The notes beneath the pieces are model-generated. The model was not told the origin of the DNA and ran no database searches. It saw nothing but the letters and a program-made list of their open reading frames with translations. Position numbers and translations under genes: made by a program. Below are positions 50,603 through 61,500 of a DNA stretch of 64,000 nucleotides, piece by piece. Source of the stretch: an uncultured Faecalibacterium sp. (GTDB lineage: Bacteria > Bacillota > Clostridia > Oscillospirales > Ruminococcaceae). The stretch lies in the NCBI GenBank assembly GCA_934524985.1, contig CAKSYT010000009.1, positions 13,545 to 77,544 of the forward strand, given 5' to 3'. How positions within the stretch are numbered: position 1 is the first letter of the stretch; each line of letters begins with the position of its first letter.

Positions 50603-51353
50603 CGACCATCTCTCCTTTCTATGGTTACGCAAAGGACGCCGTGCGCGGGGTAGGGGCAACGCGGTGCAGCGAAGCTACAAATCTGCCGCCTGCTATGCGC
50701 CAGATAATACCCAGTAGGATATGACGCAGAGCATCACATCCACTGGGCAAGGCTGCCGCCCTTGACCCGCGCAAAGATCTGCGATCTCTGCACTCTTGCG
50801 CCGAACAACCTGACAGACAAGACTTGTGAAGTCCTCTCTGCCAGCTTGCCCGGTTCTTCTTCGGTGTCGGTCTGCCTGCAAGCGGTTCCTGCCCGATCCC
50901 CTCCGGTGTATGGCTTCTTCTTGGTGCGCTCATATCATGGCGGCACTTCTCCGAAAAAGCATAGTGGCTTGCAGCCGATCATGCTGTTGTCAAGGTACAA
51001 TGTTGTTTTGTAAGAAGTCGAGGGCTTTCAAAAATGCGAGCAAGCCCGTTTTGAAAGTAATCCCTACACCCTATACAAACTTAATGGGGTGTTTTTAAAC
51101 CGTCTTTCCTAAAAGTTCAGAATTTCTTCACTTTTTAAAAACCTCCTACACCTATAACATTCTAACCGGGGTGTTTGGCAACCTGATTTTCAAATTTTAT
51201 TTGAACGCCTTCTTACTCCTTACACCAATATGAATCTATAGGGCCGTTTTGGAATACAATTTTGGACAAAAAGAAAAACGGCAAAGTTCACAATAGAACC
51301 TTACCGTTTCTGGGAATGCTGCACAGCAGCACCGTATTATTTGTTTGGGCTTA
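50603..51353. other. Intergenic region upstream of relaxase, candidate oriT/replication region
   Basis: 750 bases without a credible gene between two leftward genes. The left 350 bases are GC-rich and the right 400 AT-rich with three iterated hairpin units (51064-51250). This is where an oriT would be expected for a MobV element, but I cannot point to the nick site. Confidence 0.4.
51064..51250. repeat. Three iteron-like units
   Basis: Units at 51064-51095, 51144-51176 and 51217-51250 share (C)TACACC, TATA-rich centre, then GGGGTGTTT (GGGCCGTTT in the last), spaced about 75-80 bases. In the first two, ACACC can pair with GGTGT, giving small hairpins followed by T-runs. Confidence 0.5.
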
Positions 51354-54300
51354 TTATTTCATAACTGCGTTCAGCAATGTCTGATAGTCACTCACCACAT
51401 CGTACACCACGTTTTCATCATTCAGTGCCTTGAAATGTGCGCGGGCACAATCAATTTTCGCTTGTTCTACCGGGGTGATGTGATTGAGCTTCATGGAATC
51501 CAGTGTGCCTTTGGTTTCAGCAACAAAGTAGATGTGCTTGACTGTGCCCTCATAGAACGCAATCGCCCAGTCGGGATTGTATTTTCCAACAGGTGTGGAA
51601 ATATAGAACCCATCCGGCAGCTTTACATAGACTGCCACATCACGGTTCGTATCGAGGTCGGCGGCAAAATCACGCTCATTGCTTGAGTCGTAAATCAAAT
51701 GGTCATACAGATGCCGCTGTACTTTCATAACGTTCGTACCGAGCTTTCCCTTCAAGGTCGGCTCGGTGAAAATGTCCGTGTCGTAATGCTCATCCAGAAT
51801 ATTGTAGGTGATATGCTGGATGATGGCTGTTGCCTTTTCGTCATTGATGAGGGCAGCTGCTTTTAGGATGAACTCTTCCGGGTTATCCTTGAACTGATCG
51901 AACACCGCTTTTTCAATGCCAACCAGAATCTGTACAATCGCCTTGCGGGTCAGCTTAGTTTCAGCCACCAGCTTGCCAATCAGGTCATACTTGACGCTCT
52001 GGCTGGCGTGAATTTTGGTCTGTGGGTCATATTTATGCTGATCCGCTTTTGCGAAAGCAGAGCCATCTAACAGAGAATCCTTGGATTTGATTTCCGTCAT
52101 TTCACCGGATTCTACTTTGAAGTAAATCTTCGATACGTTCAGATTGCGGTTGAGCGAGCGAATGGATTTTTGCACCAGTTCATCCGTGTCAAAATCCACC
52201 ACATAAACCGATTTCGGGCTGATTTTGTTCCAAAGGGCCTTGAACTCCGGCATGGCCAGCTTGTCCGGATCGATTTTTAACTCCACATTGTTGGAACGTG
52301 CATTTTCAGGCAGCATGACCTTATCGCTGTAAACAGAGTCCAGCAAGTCAATGACCGATGCTGCACAGTCTGCAACTTCTTCTGCCACCTGCACCGCATG
52401 GTTTGCATGGTCGGCATAATACTTATCTGTCAGCGCTCCATGGCGGTCCACATAGCCATTCTGCACCAAATCAAAGTAGATGGCAGCGGCGGTGTCAGCG
52501 TCCACAATCTGCTCGTTGCCGTTTGCGTCCGTAAGAACCTTGCCAATAAACAAGGCTGTATCCACCTTTCTGGGACGGTTCGCAACTGCTTCGGCCAGTT
52601 CGCTTTGCAGGCCTTTGGCGAAGCTGTCATAACTTTCGCTGGCAATGACAGTCAGAATGTTGATGTTATGCACATCGTTGCCCAGCACATTCGCATCCAT
52701 GCGTTCGCCGTTCTGGTTGACGCACAGACGCAGGCCGCGGCCAACCTCCTGCCGTTTGCGGACTTCACTGCTGCTCTGTTTCAGCGTGCAGATCTGGAAC
52801 ACGTTCGGATTGTCCCAGCCTTCCCGGAGGGCAGAGTGTGAGAAGATAAAGCGCACGGGGGAACGCTTGGGGTCCCGGTCAAGAAGAAGCTCCTTGTTTT
52901 TCATAATCAGGTCATAGGCACTGATGTCATTGGAGGTTTTCTCCCGCTTGTCATCGCCTGCAACCTGATTGACAAAATGGCCTTTCTTATCCACCGAAAA
53001 ATAACCCGCATGGGTATCGTGCGCAGAGATTGCTTTCAGGTAGCGGATGTAATCATCCTCGCCCAGCGAAAGCTGCATCTGGCCGACAATATCCTCGTAC
53101 TCCTGCTCAAACATCTCTGCATAAATGCCGTTATAGGGCTGGCCTGCGGCATCATAGCACTTGTACTTGTCCACTTCATCAATAAAGAACAGGCTCAGCA
53201 CTTTAATACCCTTGTGGAACAGCTGACGTTCCCGCTCAAGATGCGAAAGGATCGTTTCCCGAATCTGAATGCGGCGCAGCTGGTCCTCGTCCACCTTGCC
53301 GACCACATCTCCGGCAAACAATCGGACACCATTCAGAAATTCGATGTGATTGTCCCGGCCATCGATCTCTTTCACCACATAGCCATCCTTGTATTCGTCC
53401 AGATTGCCGGAATGGTCATAGAGGTTGAATTTCAGCCCAACGGTGCGCGTTACCTTGCGCAGGCCGGATTTTCCCTTGCAGTCGAACTGGATCGTTGCCG
53501 TAGGGTCTGCCTTGGAAAGATTGATACTTTCCAGATAGACAAACCCATCCGTAGCGGTACTGCCGGATTCCGTAATGCCTTTGACCACGATTTTCTTGAC
53601 CAGACACTTATTATAGGCTTCCATTGCATCCAGCCGGTAGACCATGTTGTAGATGCTGTCTGCACGGTGGGTAGCCGAGTAGCGCAGGGTGATCATCGGG
53701 TTGAACTCTTTCATCCGCTCTTTGGTCTGCTTGCCCTCTACCGACTGCGGCTCATCAATAATCAGGATCGGGTTTGTCTTTGCAATAATATCAATGGGCC
53801 GACGGGAACGGAACTCGTCCAGCTTCATGTAAATACGGCGGGCATCTTTGCCTTTGGCATTAAACGCCTGCGAGTTGATGATCATGACATTGATGGAGCT
53901 ATCCGAGGCAAAGCGGTCGATTTCGGTCAGTTGCGCAGAGTTGTAGATAAAGAAGCGGATCTTCTTGCCGTACTCCTCTGCAAAGTGATCCTGTGTGACC
54001 TCAAACGATTTATACACGCCCTCACGGATGGCAACACTGGGCACGACCACGATAAACTTACTCCAGCCGTAATGCTTGTTCAGCTCATACATGGTCTTGA
54101 TATAGGTGTAGGTTTTGCCGACACCTGTTTCCATCTCAATGGTAAGGTTATAGTGTCCCTCCAACTGCTTGGATGGCTCAATCTGGTTGGTGCGCTGGAT
54201 TTTTTGCAGGTGTTCCAGAATAATACTGTCGTTCAGCTCTGGTACAATATGTTCATTGCGCCAGCCTGTGAAGCTTGTTTCCATATCGGTCTGGTAAATG

Positions 54301-54416
54301 CCGCTGCCGTTGTCGATGCGGTAATTCGTGGTCAGATAAGGCTGGCCTGCAAAGACGTCCACTACCGCTTTTGCGGCATCTGCCTGAAATTTTTGGTGTT
54401 TGAATTGAAGTTTCAT
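51354..54416 (-). CDS. Type III restriction endonuclease, Res subunit
   Basis: 1020 residues, full length. SF2 helicase motor: Walker A EMETGVGKT (Lys101), motif II DEPQ at 221, LRYSATHR, and motif VI QEVGRGLRL. The C-terminal nuclease motif NPDWAIAF...FVAETKGT (PD-E-K) near 955-985 is intact. In type III systems Res needs Mod to recognise DNA. It begins 13 bases after the Mod frame, with GGGAG before the ATG. Confidence 0.95.
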   Translation of the reverse strand: MKLQFKHQKFQADAAKAVVDVFAGQPYLTTNYRIDNGSGIYQTDMETSFTGWRNEHIVPELNDSIILEHLQKIQRTNQIEPSKQLEGHYNLTIEMETGVGKTYTYIKTMYELNKHYGWSKFIVVVPSVAIREGVYKSFEVTQDHFAEEYGKKIRFFIYNSAQLTEIDRFASDSSINVMIINSQAFNAKGKDARRIYMKLDEFRSRRPIDIIAKTNPILIIDEPQSVEGKQTKERMKEFNPMITLRYSATHRADSIYNMVYRLDAMEAYNKCLVKKIVVKGITESGSTATDGFVYLESINLSKADPTATIQFDCKGKSGLRKVTRTVGLKFNLYDHSGNLDEYKDGYVVKEIDGRDNHIEFLNGVRLFAGDVVGKVDEDQLRRIQIRETILSHLERERQLFHKGIKVLSLFFIDEVDKYKCYDAAGQPYNGIYAEMFEQEYEDIVGQMQLSLGEDDYIRYLKAISAHDTHAGYFSVDKKGHFVNQVAGDDKREKTSNDISAYDLIMKNKELLLDRDPKRSPVRFIFSHSALREGWDNPNVFQICTLKQSSSEVRKRQEVGRGLRLCVNQNGERMDANVLGNDVHNINILTVIASESYDSFAKGLQSELAEAVANRPRKVDTALFIGKVLTDANGNEQIVDADTAAAIYFDLVQNGYVDRHGALTDKYYADHANHAVQVAEEVADCAASVIDLLDSVYSDKVMLPENARSNNVELKIDPDKLAMPEFKALWNKISPKSVYVVDFDTDELVQKSIRSLNRNLNVSKIYFKVESGEMTEIKSKDSLLDGSAFAKADQHKYDPQTKIHASQSVKYDLIGKLVAETKLTRKAIVQILVGIEKAVFDQFKDNPEEFILKAAALINDEKATAIIQHITYNILDEHYDTDIFTEPTLKGKLGTNVMKVQRHLYDHLIYDSSNERDFAADLDTNRDVAVYVKLPDGFYISTPVGKYNPDWAIAFYEGTVKHIYFVAETKGTLDSMKLNHITPVEQAKIDCARAHFKALNDENVVYDVVSDYQTLLNAVMK

Positions 54417-54429
54417 CTGCTGCTCTCCC

Positions 54430-56574
54430 TCAAATCACCTTGACATCGGTATCCGGCGCATACAGCTTGAAAATCTCAAACACATTGATCTTTTCCGGGC
54501 TGCTGGCAAAGGAAGAATCCCGGAACACTGCACGGCGCGGCTTGCGCTTGGCGATTTCTTTGATAATCGTTTCGGGCACATTGCTGTCAAAACAGGCAAT
54601 CAGCGCATCGGGAACATTCAGCGCAGCATCGCCGGGTGCGTAGGTATGGACAGTGCAGTTGTCGATTTTCTCAGACCGATACGGCATGGACAGCGGCAGT
54701 CCCCAATCCAGCAGACAGCCAAACAGCAAATCAAGGTCGGTGCGGTCCTCTTTGATGTTGCTTTCCAAATCTTCAAGATTGGTCTGGGAGTATTCTTCGG
54801 CAGAATAATAGACGTCCTTCATATTGGTATCGTCCAGCTTGAAAACACGGAAGCCAATGTCCAGACCATCCGCTAACTTTTGGTTTTCAGCAGTTTCATC
54901 TGCTTTGCTCCAACGAGTGGGAATAATCGGAACATCAAAAGGAGTCTGACCATCATCTGCGGCAAATGTTTTCCTAGGTGCAGTATTGATGTTTTTTGCA
55001 ATGTGCTGAAAATCTTTTCCGCTTGTTTTCAATGTTTCATAAAGTTTATCTCCAGCTCTGCGGATACGCTCTTTGCCAATATCGCTGACATTTTTATAAC
55101 CATTTTTGTAGGCTTCGCTTTTTTCATCGCATTGTTCAGGTAACTGCACCATAATAAATTTACGATACCCTGAATCTATGGCATTCAAATCCATTACGGC
55201 ATGGGCAGTCGTTGAAGAGCCTGCGAAAAAATCAAGGATAACAGAATCTTTATCCGCACCAATTTGTATGATTTTTTCAAGCAAAGCGACAGATTTAGGA
55301 AAATCAAATGGTGCGCATCCAAGAAGTGCTTTCAAGGTACGTCGTGCTACATCAGAAGATATATCACCACCACTCCAAACCGTTTTTGCTTTAGACATCT
55401 TTTCATCTTCGTCAGTATCATCTAAAGGATTGAGTTTTGGATCTAAATATATCCGATAATTTACATTCCATTTTTGAGTCCTTTCAGAGTAGTTTGGTTC
55501 AATAATGGACAAGTTTTGCTGAACACGTTCCTTTCCCCAACGCCAACGACCATCCTCACCATTACTTAAACGGGGAACAATTTCAATGAAGTTTTCTTTT
55601 GGAGAAAGGGAAATTTCTTTTGTTTCTTTATTATAATAAATTGGAAAATACATTAAGGGTCTGTCTGCGCGTTTATCAGCATTGCCTCTTTTTCTCAAAT
55701 CACGAAGTTGATATCGATTTCCATTTTCGTCAACCAGATTAAATGCTGCACGTTGTTCTTCTGTTAAAGGAAGTCCATTTGCAGAAAAGTTGTGTTTTCC
55801 AAACACCAATAAATATTCATGACAAATAGCAAAATTTTTGCTATCATTTCGTCCTTTAAGATTACTGACAATGACTAGCTGAGCAACAAAATTTTCTTCA
55901 CCATATATTTCTTCACCTATTTTTCTGAGATTTTCCACTTCATGTTCATCAACACTAATAAAAATAACGCCGTCATCTGTCAACAGATTCCGCGCCAGCA
56001 TCAGCCGCGAATACATCATGCTGCACCAGTCGGAGTGAAACCGTCCGTTGCTGTCATTGTTTTTGAACAGCCGATTCTCGTCCTCATCATACATTCCCAT
56101 CTGACGGTTTTCTTCATCCTGCGAACGCATGAAATCGTCTGCATAGATAAAATCGTTGCCCGTATTATACGGCGGGTCAATGTAAATCATCTTGACCTTG
56201 CCCAGATAGCTCTCCTACAACAGCTTGAGCACTTCCAGATTGTCGCCCTCAATGTAGAGATTCTCGGTATCATTCCAGTTCTTACTTTCTGCCGGGCAGG
56301 GGCGCAGGGTCTTGCGAATGGGCTTGTTGGCTTCCACAATGGATGCCTTTTTGCCCACCCATGTAAACTCGTATGCTTCATCTCCGTCTACAACGTCCGG
56401 CGAGAGCATCTGCTTCAGCAGTTCAAAATTGATACCGCGCTTGTAAACCTTGTGGTCGGCTGTGCTTTTCTCCTCGTCCAGCATTTCTGTGATGCAGTTG
56501 GGGAAGAGCGCGGCGATTTTATCAATGTTCTGGGTTGTCAGGTTGGGGGTCTGAAGGGGAAGTTTGTTGTTCAT
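54430..56574 (-). pseudogene. Type III DNA methyltransferase (Mod) interrupted by one in-frame TAG
   Basis: 715 codons from ATG 56574 (AGGAGG 9 bases upstream) to 54430. Codons 1-119 encode the usual Mod N-terminus (LYIEGDNLEVLKLL at its end). Codon 120 is TAG (56217-56215) where the flanking frame suggests Gln (CAG). Then ESYLGKVK leads to IYIDPPYNTG (motif IV, 132-141) and FFAGSSTTAHAV (motif I, 449-460). Everything else is in frame. A re-start at ATG 56190 (codon 129) would give a 586-residue protein with both motifs but no N-terminus. Could be a nonsense mutation, suppression, or sequencing error. Confidence 0.9.
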
Positions 56575-57325
56575 TGGGAGAGTCCTCCTGTTTTTTGCTT
56601 GTACTATTTATAAAATTTCTAATATCTGCTAAAGATACATCTTCATAAGATATCTTATTTAAAACTCGTTCGGTTCGGGATATGTATATTGATCTATATT
56701 TAATGAACTCTTGGTGTGCCGCAATATATTCTGCAAGCACTTTTTCGCCAAGTGAATCGGACGTTCCTGAAAAATAGTGGTCTATAATTTCTTCAGTTGC
56801 ATCACTCAATCTAATAATTGCATCGCAAATCTTTTGAGAAGGAATCCCCTTATTCCCAGAAATTTCAATAATAAGATTTTCTACTTTTATTGTGAGATCA
56901 CGGCTACATTCGCTTAAAAGGCTTCCTCGTTCAGACATATCTGCTGCCCTTGTATATGCCGATTCTATAGTCCCTGGACTAGATACAATTTCAAATTCAA
57001 AAAAGCAAGTTTGAAGGCGTTGTAATTTTGCGCTACGGTTATCTATAATTTTCCCAATTATCGCTAACTCGTTTGCCTGTTGTGTCAACTTTTCCAGTCT
57101 TTCTTGTGCCCTATCATTTTCTTCCTTGAATTTTTGGTTTTGCCAAACTGCAAGCAAACCCAGAGCCACCGTGCTTGTATAGGTTAAAATATCGCCCGCA
57201 CCCCATTGGGCTTGAAGTTTATCACATGGCGCATCGGTAACGAATAGAATATGAATCAAAATAGCAAATACAATACTGGCGATAATCCATGTTTGGATGA
57301 GATGTTCCTTAATAAATTTTTTCAT
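56522..57325 (-). CDS. Two-helix membrane protein with coiled coil, defence operon, unknown function
   Basis: 267 residues, not recognised. Transmembrane helices at about 12-31 (TWIIASIVFAILIHILFVTD) and 44-61 (GDILTYTSTVALGLLAVW), a coiled coil 65-95 (KFKEENDRAQERLEKLTQQ), then a mostly helical soluble domain and a Gln/Pro/Ser tail. Overlaps the preceding membrane-protein gene by 4 bases (ATGA) and the Mod gene by 53, so it is an integral part of the operon. More AT-rich than the R-M genes around it. Confidence 0.75.
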   Translation of the reverse strand: MKKFIKEHLIQTWIIASIVFAILIHILFVTDAPCDKLQAQWGAGDILTYTSTVALGLLAVWQNQKFKEENDRAQERLEKLTQQANELAIIGKIIDNRSAKLQRLQTCFFEFEIVSSPGTIESAYTRAADMSERGSLLSECSRDLTIKVENLIIEISGNKGIPSQKICDAIIRLSDATEEIIDHYFSGTSDSLGEKVLAEYIAAHQEFIKYRSIYISRTERVLNKISYEDVSLADIRNFINSTSKKQEDSPNEQQTSPSDPQPDNPEH

Positions 57326-57861
57326 AGTTGTGTTTCTTTGTCTTGTTCGGCAGTTTTATTATCTTTGAAAAGTAAAAGGAACAATTTGAATTGTTTCCAT
57401 TGCCCTTTTGTAAATTGTTGGCAGTCAACCAACCACATACTAAAAAACACCAATGCACACGATGCAATTGATATTGCGTTGTTTATCTTTGATGGAAAAT
57501 CAAACGGCACAACAAATGAAGCAAACAAAACAATGTACGCCACACTTTTTATGCTACTTGATATTATACTCCAAATTTTGGTTTTGCGATTATCCGTAAA
57601 ACAGTCAACATAATTTTTTAGAAAAGCTATCATTTTCTCGTCACACTTTGAATCCAAAGTCTCATTGAAAATATCTACTTTTTCTTCTAAAATAGTGGTG
57701 GAAAAATCAAGTTGAGAATCAATCGCTTGCGAAATAGCCAATAAAAAAGTGAAAAGGCCCAGTCCGGCAATAATCCGTGAATTGACTTCCCAGAAAAATG
57801 AGATCACGCATAGACCTGTAAAGCCAACTGCAAGAAAAAGCATACCATTGTTCTTTTTCAC
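57322..57861 (-). CDS. Four-helix membrane protein, defence operon, unknown function
   Basis: 179 residues, GTG start. Hydrophobic helices near 7-24, 29-45, 100-120 and 124-146 as two hairpins around a central soluble part (DFSTTILEEKVDIFNETLDSKCDEKMIAFL). Not recognised. AAAGGAG lies about 12 bases before the start, and the gene overlaps both neighbours by 4 bases. It forms a pair with the 267-residue membrane protein. Confidence 0.72.
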   Translation of the reverse strand: MKKNNGMLFLAVGFTGLCVISFFWEVNSRIIAGLGLFTFLLAISQAIDSQLDFSTTILEEKVDIFNETLDSKCDEKMIAFLKNYVDCFTDNRKTKIWSIISSSIKSVAYIVLFASFVVPFDFPSKINNAISIASCALVFFSMWLVDCQQFTKGQWKQFKLFLLLFKDNKTAEQDKETQL

Positions 57862-58505
57862 AGTTCTTTCAACTCCTTTCGTAATGCTATTAAAGTTGCA
57901 TTCATCTCTACCTGACGATTGAACTGCTTCTCTTTCCGAATCTTATTCTCCAATGCCGCAATCTGCTTTTGCAGCTTTTCACGTTCCGCAGAGCGTTGGA
58001 TGTTCTCCTCAACGCTGTATTCTGCACTCCAGTTCTCGCCCTGCAATCGGGCAATCTGCCGCACCAGTCCATCGTAAACTGCCTCTAAGCTCAGGCCGCT
58101 TATCGCAAGGGACAATTCCGTTTCCGGCATCCAGTCTGTATGCAGATAACAGCTTACCTTGGTATTGCTGTTCGCAGATGTATCTTTACAGCCGATCCAA
58201 GCCTGCACCTTATTCTCATAAGAAAGGACAAACAGAATGTGATAGGGGATTTCGCAGTCGATTTGGCGCAGAACAGCTTCATCCAGCTTTGGCCCGGTCA
58301 GACAGAGCTTGAAAATCTCGATCTCTGTCACCTGTTCCCCGGCAGTGAGATTCAAGGTGGACACCGCCAGCTTGTTGCGCCAGTAGATACAGCGCAGTTG
58401 GTCTGCAAACAATCGCTTGACTGCCGCTGGAACGGCAGCGTTTTCATAGAACTTCTGTTTCGGAATCCGTTTGTTAAACTCCGTGGAGGGTGGAAAGCCC
58501 AGCAT
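57858..58505 (-). CDS. DUF4391 family protein
   Basis: 215 residues. LGFPPSTEFNKRIPKQKFYENA at the start, FKLCLTGPKLDEAVLRQIDCEIPYHILFVL in the middle, a C-terminal coiled coil (about 165-215). This is the DUF4391 family, which I know as a companion of SNF2-type helicases and type III R-M genes; the biochemical role is unknown. ATG 58505 has AGAGG 8 bases upstream, preferred to GTG 58514. Follows the helicase stop by 12 bases. Confidence 0.82.
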   Translation of the reverse strand: MLGFPPSTEFNKRIPKQKFYENAAVPAAVKRLFADQLRCIYWRNKLAVSTLNLTAGEQVTEIEIFKLCLTGPKLDEAVLRQIDCEIPYHILFVLSYENKVQAWIGCKDTSANSNTKVSCYLHTDWMPETELSLAISGLSLEAVYDGLVRQIARLQGENWSAEYSVEENIQRSAEREKLQKQIAALENKIRKEKQFNRQVEMNATLIALRKELKEL

Positions 58506-58517
58506 TGATCTCACCTC

Positions 58518-61500
58518 TTATTGTACCACAAGGAAGCAAATCAGTTCAAAGTCATCCAGCCCGGAAATCGAAGAAAGCAGGGCCGTCGTACCGCCCATCT
58601 TGAACAGACTGTCAATGTCGCTCTCTTCCTTTGCATCCAGAATGGAATTGATAGCCTCGCTCAGCAATTCAGAATAGGCAGACATGTTTTTGCCATCGTC
58701 CGTGGCCTGATTGAACTGTTGGCAAAGGCTCTGATCAGGTTCGGTTTTGCCTTTGCAGAGCAGCCGCAGACGATCCAGCAGCTCTTTCGGAGAAAGATAA
58801 TCACAGACAGTCGAGCCGTCTTGCCCAATATAAACCATATAGAATGGGTGCAGACGGTTTTGCTGATCCACATTGATTTCATTGTTGATGTTTTTCAGAA
58901 CAAAGATCACACCCGGAGGGGCATCGGGCGTAGATGCAACAATCGCGTGCATCCCAAGCGGCGTATGCTCCACATCATCGTGTTTCTTCATATAGTCCAG
59001 CAAGTCCAGCCGGAACTCATTCAACCCCAAGTCCATGATGGAAATGCCGCCCGACATTTCTTCCAGATCGACTACCTCATTCTTTAACCGTTTGAGCTGT
59101 GCGCTGCGATATTCCAAATCGCCTTTTTCTTCCGGGCTGATGAGGTTATCATCCCCTGTTGAAGTCATGACTGTCAGCTTCATTCGAGTTTCCACGCGGC
59201 CCTTCAGGTTGATGTACTCATCCAAATCCACATCCGGCCAGAAGTTGACCAACTGGATGCAGCGATTCTGGCTTCCGATGCGGTCAATGCGGCCAAAACG
59301 CTGGATAATGCGCACAGGATTCCAGTGAATATCATAGTTGATCAGATAATCACAGTCCTGCAAGTTCTGACCTTCGGAAATGCAGTCGGTGGCAATCAAC
59401 AAATCAATATCCGCCTGATTCGCGTTCGGCAGGCTGTCCCGCCGCTTGGAAATGGGCGAAAAGCAGGTGAGAACTGTATTCAGATCACCACTGAGTTTGG
59501 GAATGGTTGTTTTACCATCCACGCTGCCGGTGATTTCGGCAGTGTTCAGCCCAAACTTTTGCTTTACATAGCCGGAAATATTCTGATACAGATAGTCAGC
59601 AGTATCTGAAAACGCAGTAAAAATAATGATTTTCCGGTTGCCGGGATTGATGGGATGCCTTTGCTTTTCGTCAATCAGGCGCAGCAGTTCTTGCAGCTTG
59701 GCATCGTATGCAGGGGTGATATCCTGCACCATCAGGGAAAGAAGCTCCAGATTTTCAGCATCCTTTTCCAGATCATGCAGCCACGAAACATGATCCATAT
59801 CCGCAAGATCAATCTTTACTTTGCGGCCGACTGTAAAAATGTCGTTGTTCTGGTCATCATCGTCCCAATCGGTTGCATCGGAAATGTCGTTCAGCTCCAG
59901 CACACGGCTGCCATTTTGATATGAACGTACCGATTGCATGGTATCTTCAATCAGTTTACTGATTCGGTCAATCGTCAGCCGGAACGCATAAACAGAACTT
60001 TCCAGCCGTTTGAGCAGGTTAATGCTCATCAGACGGCGGATTCCCTCTTCACGGCCTGCCTGCGTCAGCCCCTTTCCATGCTGACTGGGGTCGATGTATT
60101 TGGAAATCCGAGAGGACAGAATAAAGCTGGTTGGGGTGTAAATGTGCAGCGTCAGCGAATCCAGTACATTATAGATCTGCTGATAGTTGATTGCATTATC
60201 AAGACTTGTCAGGCACGGCTGCACAGAAATCGGCTTCAACCGTTCCGGGAAAGTACCAACATCAGAAATATTATAGTATTTTTTGATATGTCGGCGAGAA
60301 CGTGCAATCGTCACACTGTCCAGCACCTCAAAGAAGTCGAAGTCCAATGCCGCAAGCAGCGCGTTTGTGGTACGCTCTGTGACAGGAAGCTTGCTCCATG
60401 TATTGAAAGCCTTTTGCGCCTGCCGGAAAATTTCATCAATCGGAGACGAAGTATTCAGCTTTTCATTGATTTTTCCGGCATCTCCCTCATAGGCAAGCGC
60501 AAGTTGATTTTTCAAATCCACAAAACGATTATTTACGGGCGTTGCCGAAAGCATCAGCACCTTGGTGCGCACCCCAGAACGAATCACGCGATTCATCAAT
60601 TTTGTGTAGCGGTTTTCTTTCTCATCAGTAGAGGTATTACTGCCATTGCGGAAATTGTGGCTTTCGTCAATCACAACAAGGTCAAAGTTCCCCCAGTTAA
60701 GTGCAGCAAGGTCAATACCGTTAGAGGTTCCGCCGGAACGGCTCAAATCCGTATGGTACAACACATCGTAACGGAAACGGTCTTCTACCAGTGGATTGTT
60801 GACGTAGTTGCCTTTATAGATGTTCCAGTTTGCTGCCAACTTTTTGGGACAGAGTACCAAAACGGATTTGTTGCGATTTTCATAGTACTTGATTACAGCC
60901 AGTGCAGTGAACGTCTTGCCAAGGCCCACGCTGTCTGCAAGAATGCAGCCGTTATACTGTTCCAGCTTGTGGATAATGGCCAACGCTGCATCTCGCTGAA
61001 AATCATAGAGCATATTCCAGATTTTACTCTGCTTGAAGCCTGTAGCTTCATTTGGGAGATTATCTTCTGACACATCCTCCAAAAATTCACTGAAAATATT
61101 GTAGAGGGTGAAGAAATAGATAAAGTCCGGGCTGTTTTCTCGATAAGCTGTGCTGATGCTTTGCAATACAATGTCTGTAACATCCTGAAGTCGGGAAGAA
61201 TCATTCCAGATTTCATCGAACAGCGACAAAAAGTAACGGCCGTTTTCAAAGGCTTCGGTTCGCTGAACAGGGTAGTATGCGTTGTTTCCGCGTTCACAAC
61301 CAAGGTCAACCGTTGTAAACCCACTGATTGGCATATAGGAACTTTCACCAACCGTCATGAAACCGGGCATTTGCTCTCCACTGACGTTGGAACGAAATTT
61401 TACTTTCCGTCGCACCCAGTCGGCACATTCTTTCGCCAGTGCTTTTTGGGTGAGTTCATTCCGCAAGCGAACCTCAAATTCTGTGCCGTAAAGGCTCTTT

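Noticed and set aside
50625..51098. Small reading frames in the gap upstream of the relaxase
   Set aside because: Short, overlapping in several frames, without RBS or conserved motifs; more likely oriT/iteron DNA.
52977..54443. Rightward 488-codon frame antisense to the Res gene
   Set aside because: No recognisable domains or RBS; the opposite strand encodes the intact helicase motifs.
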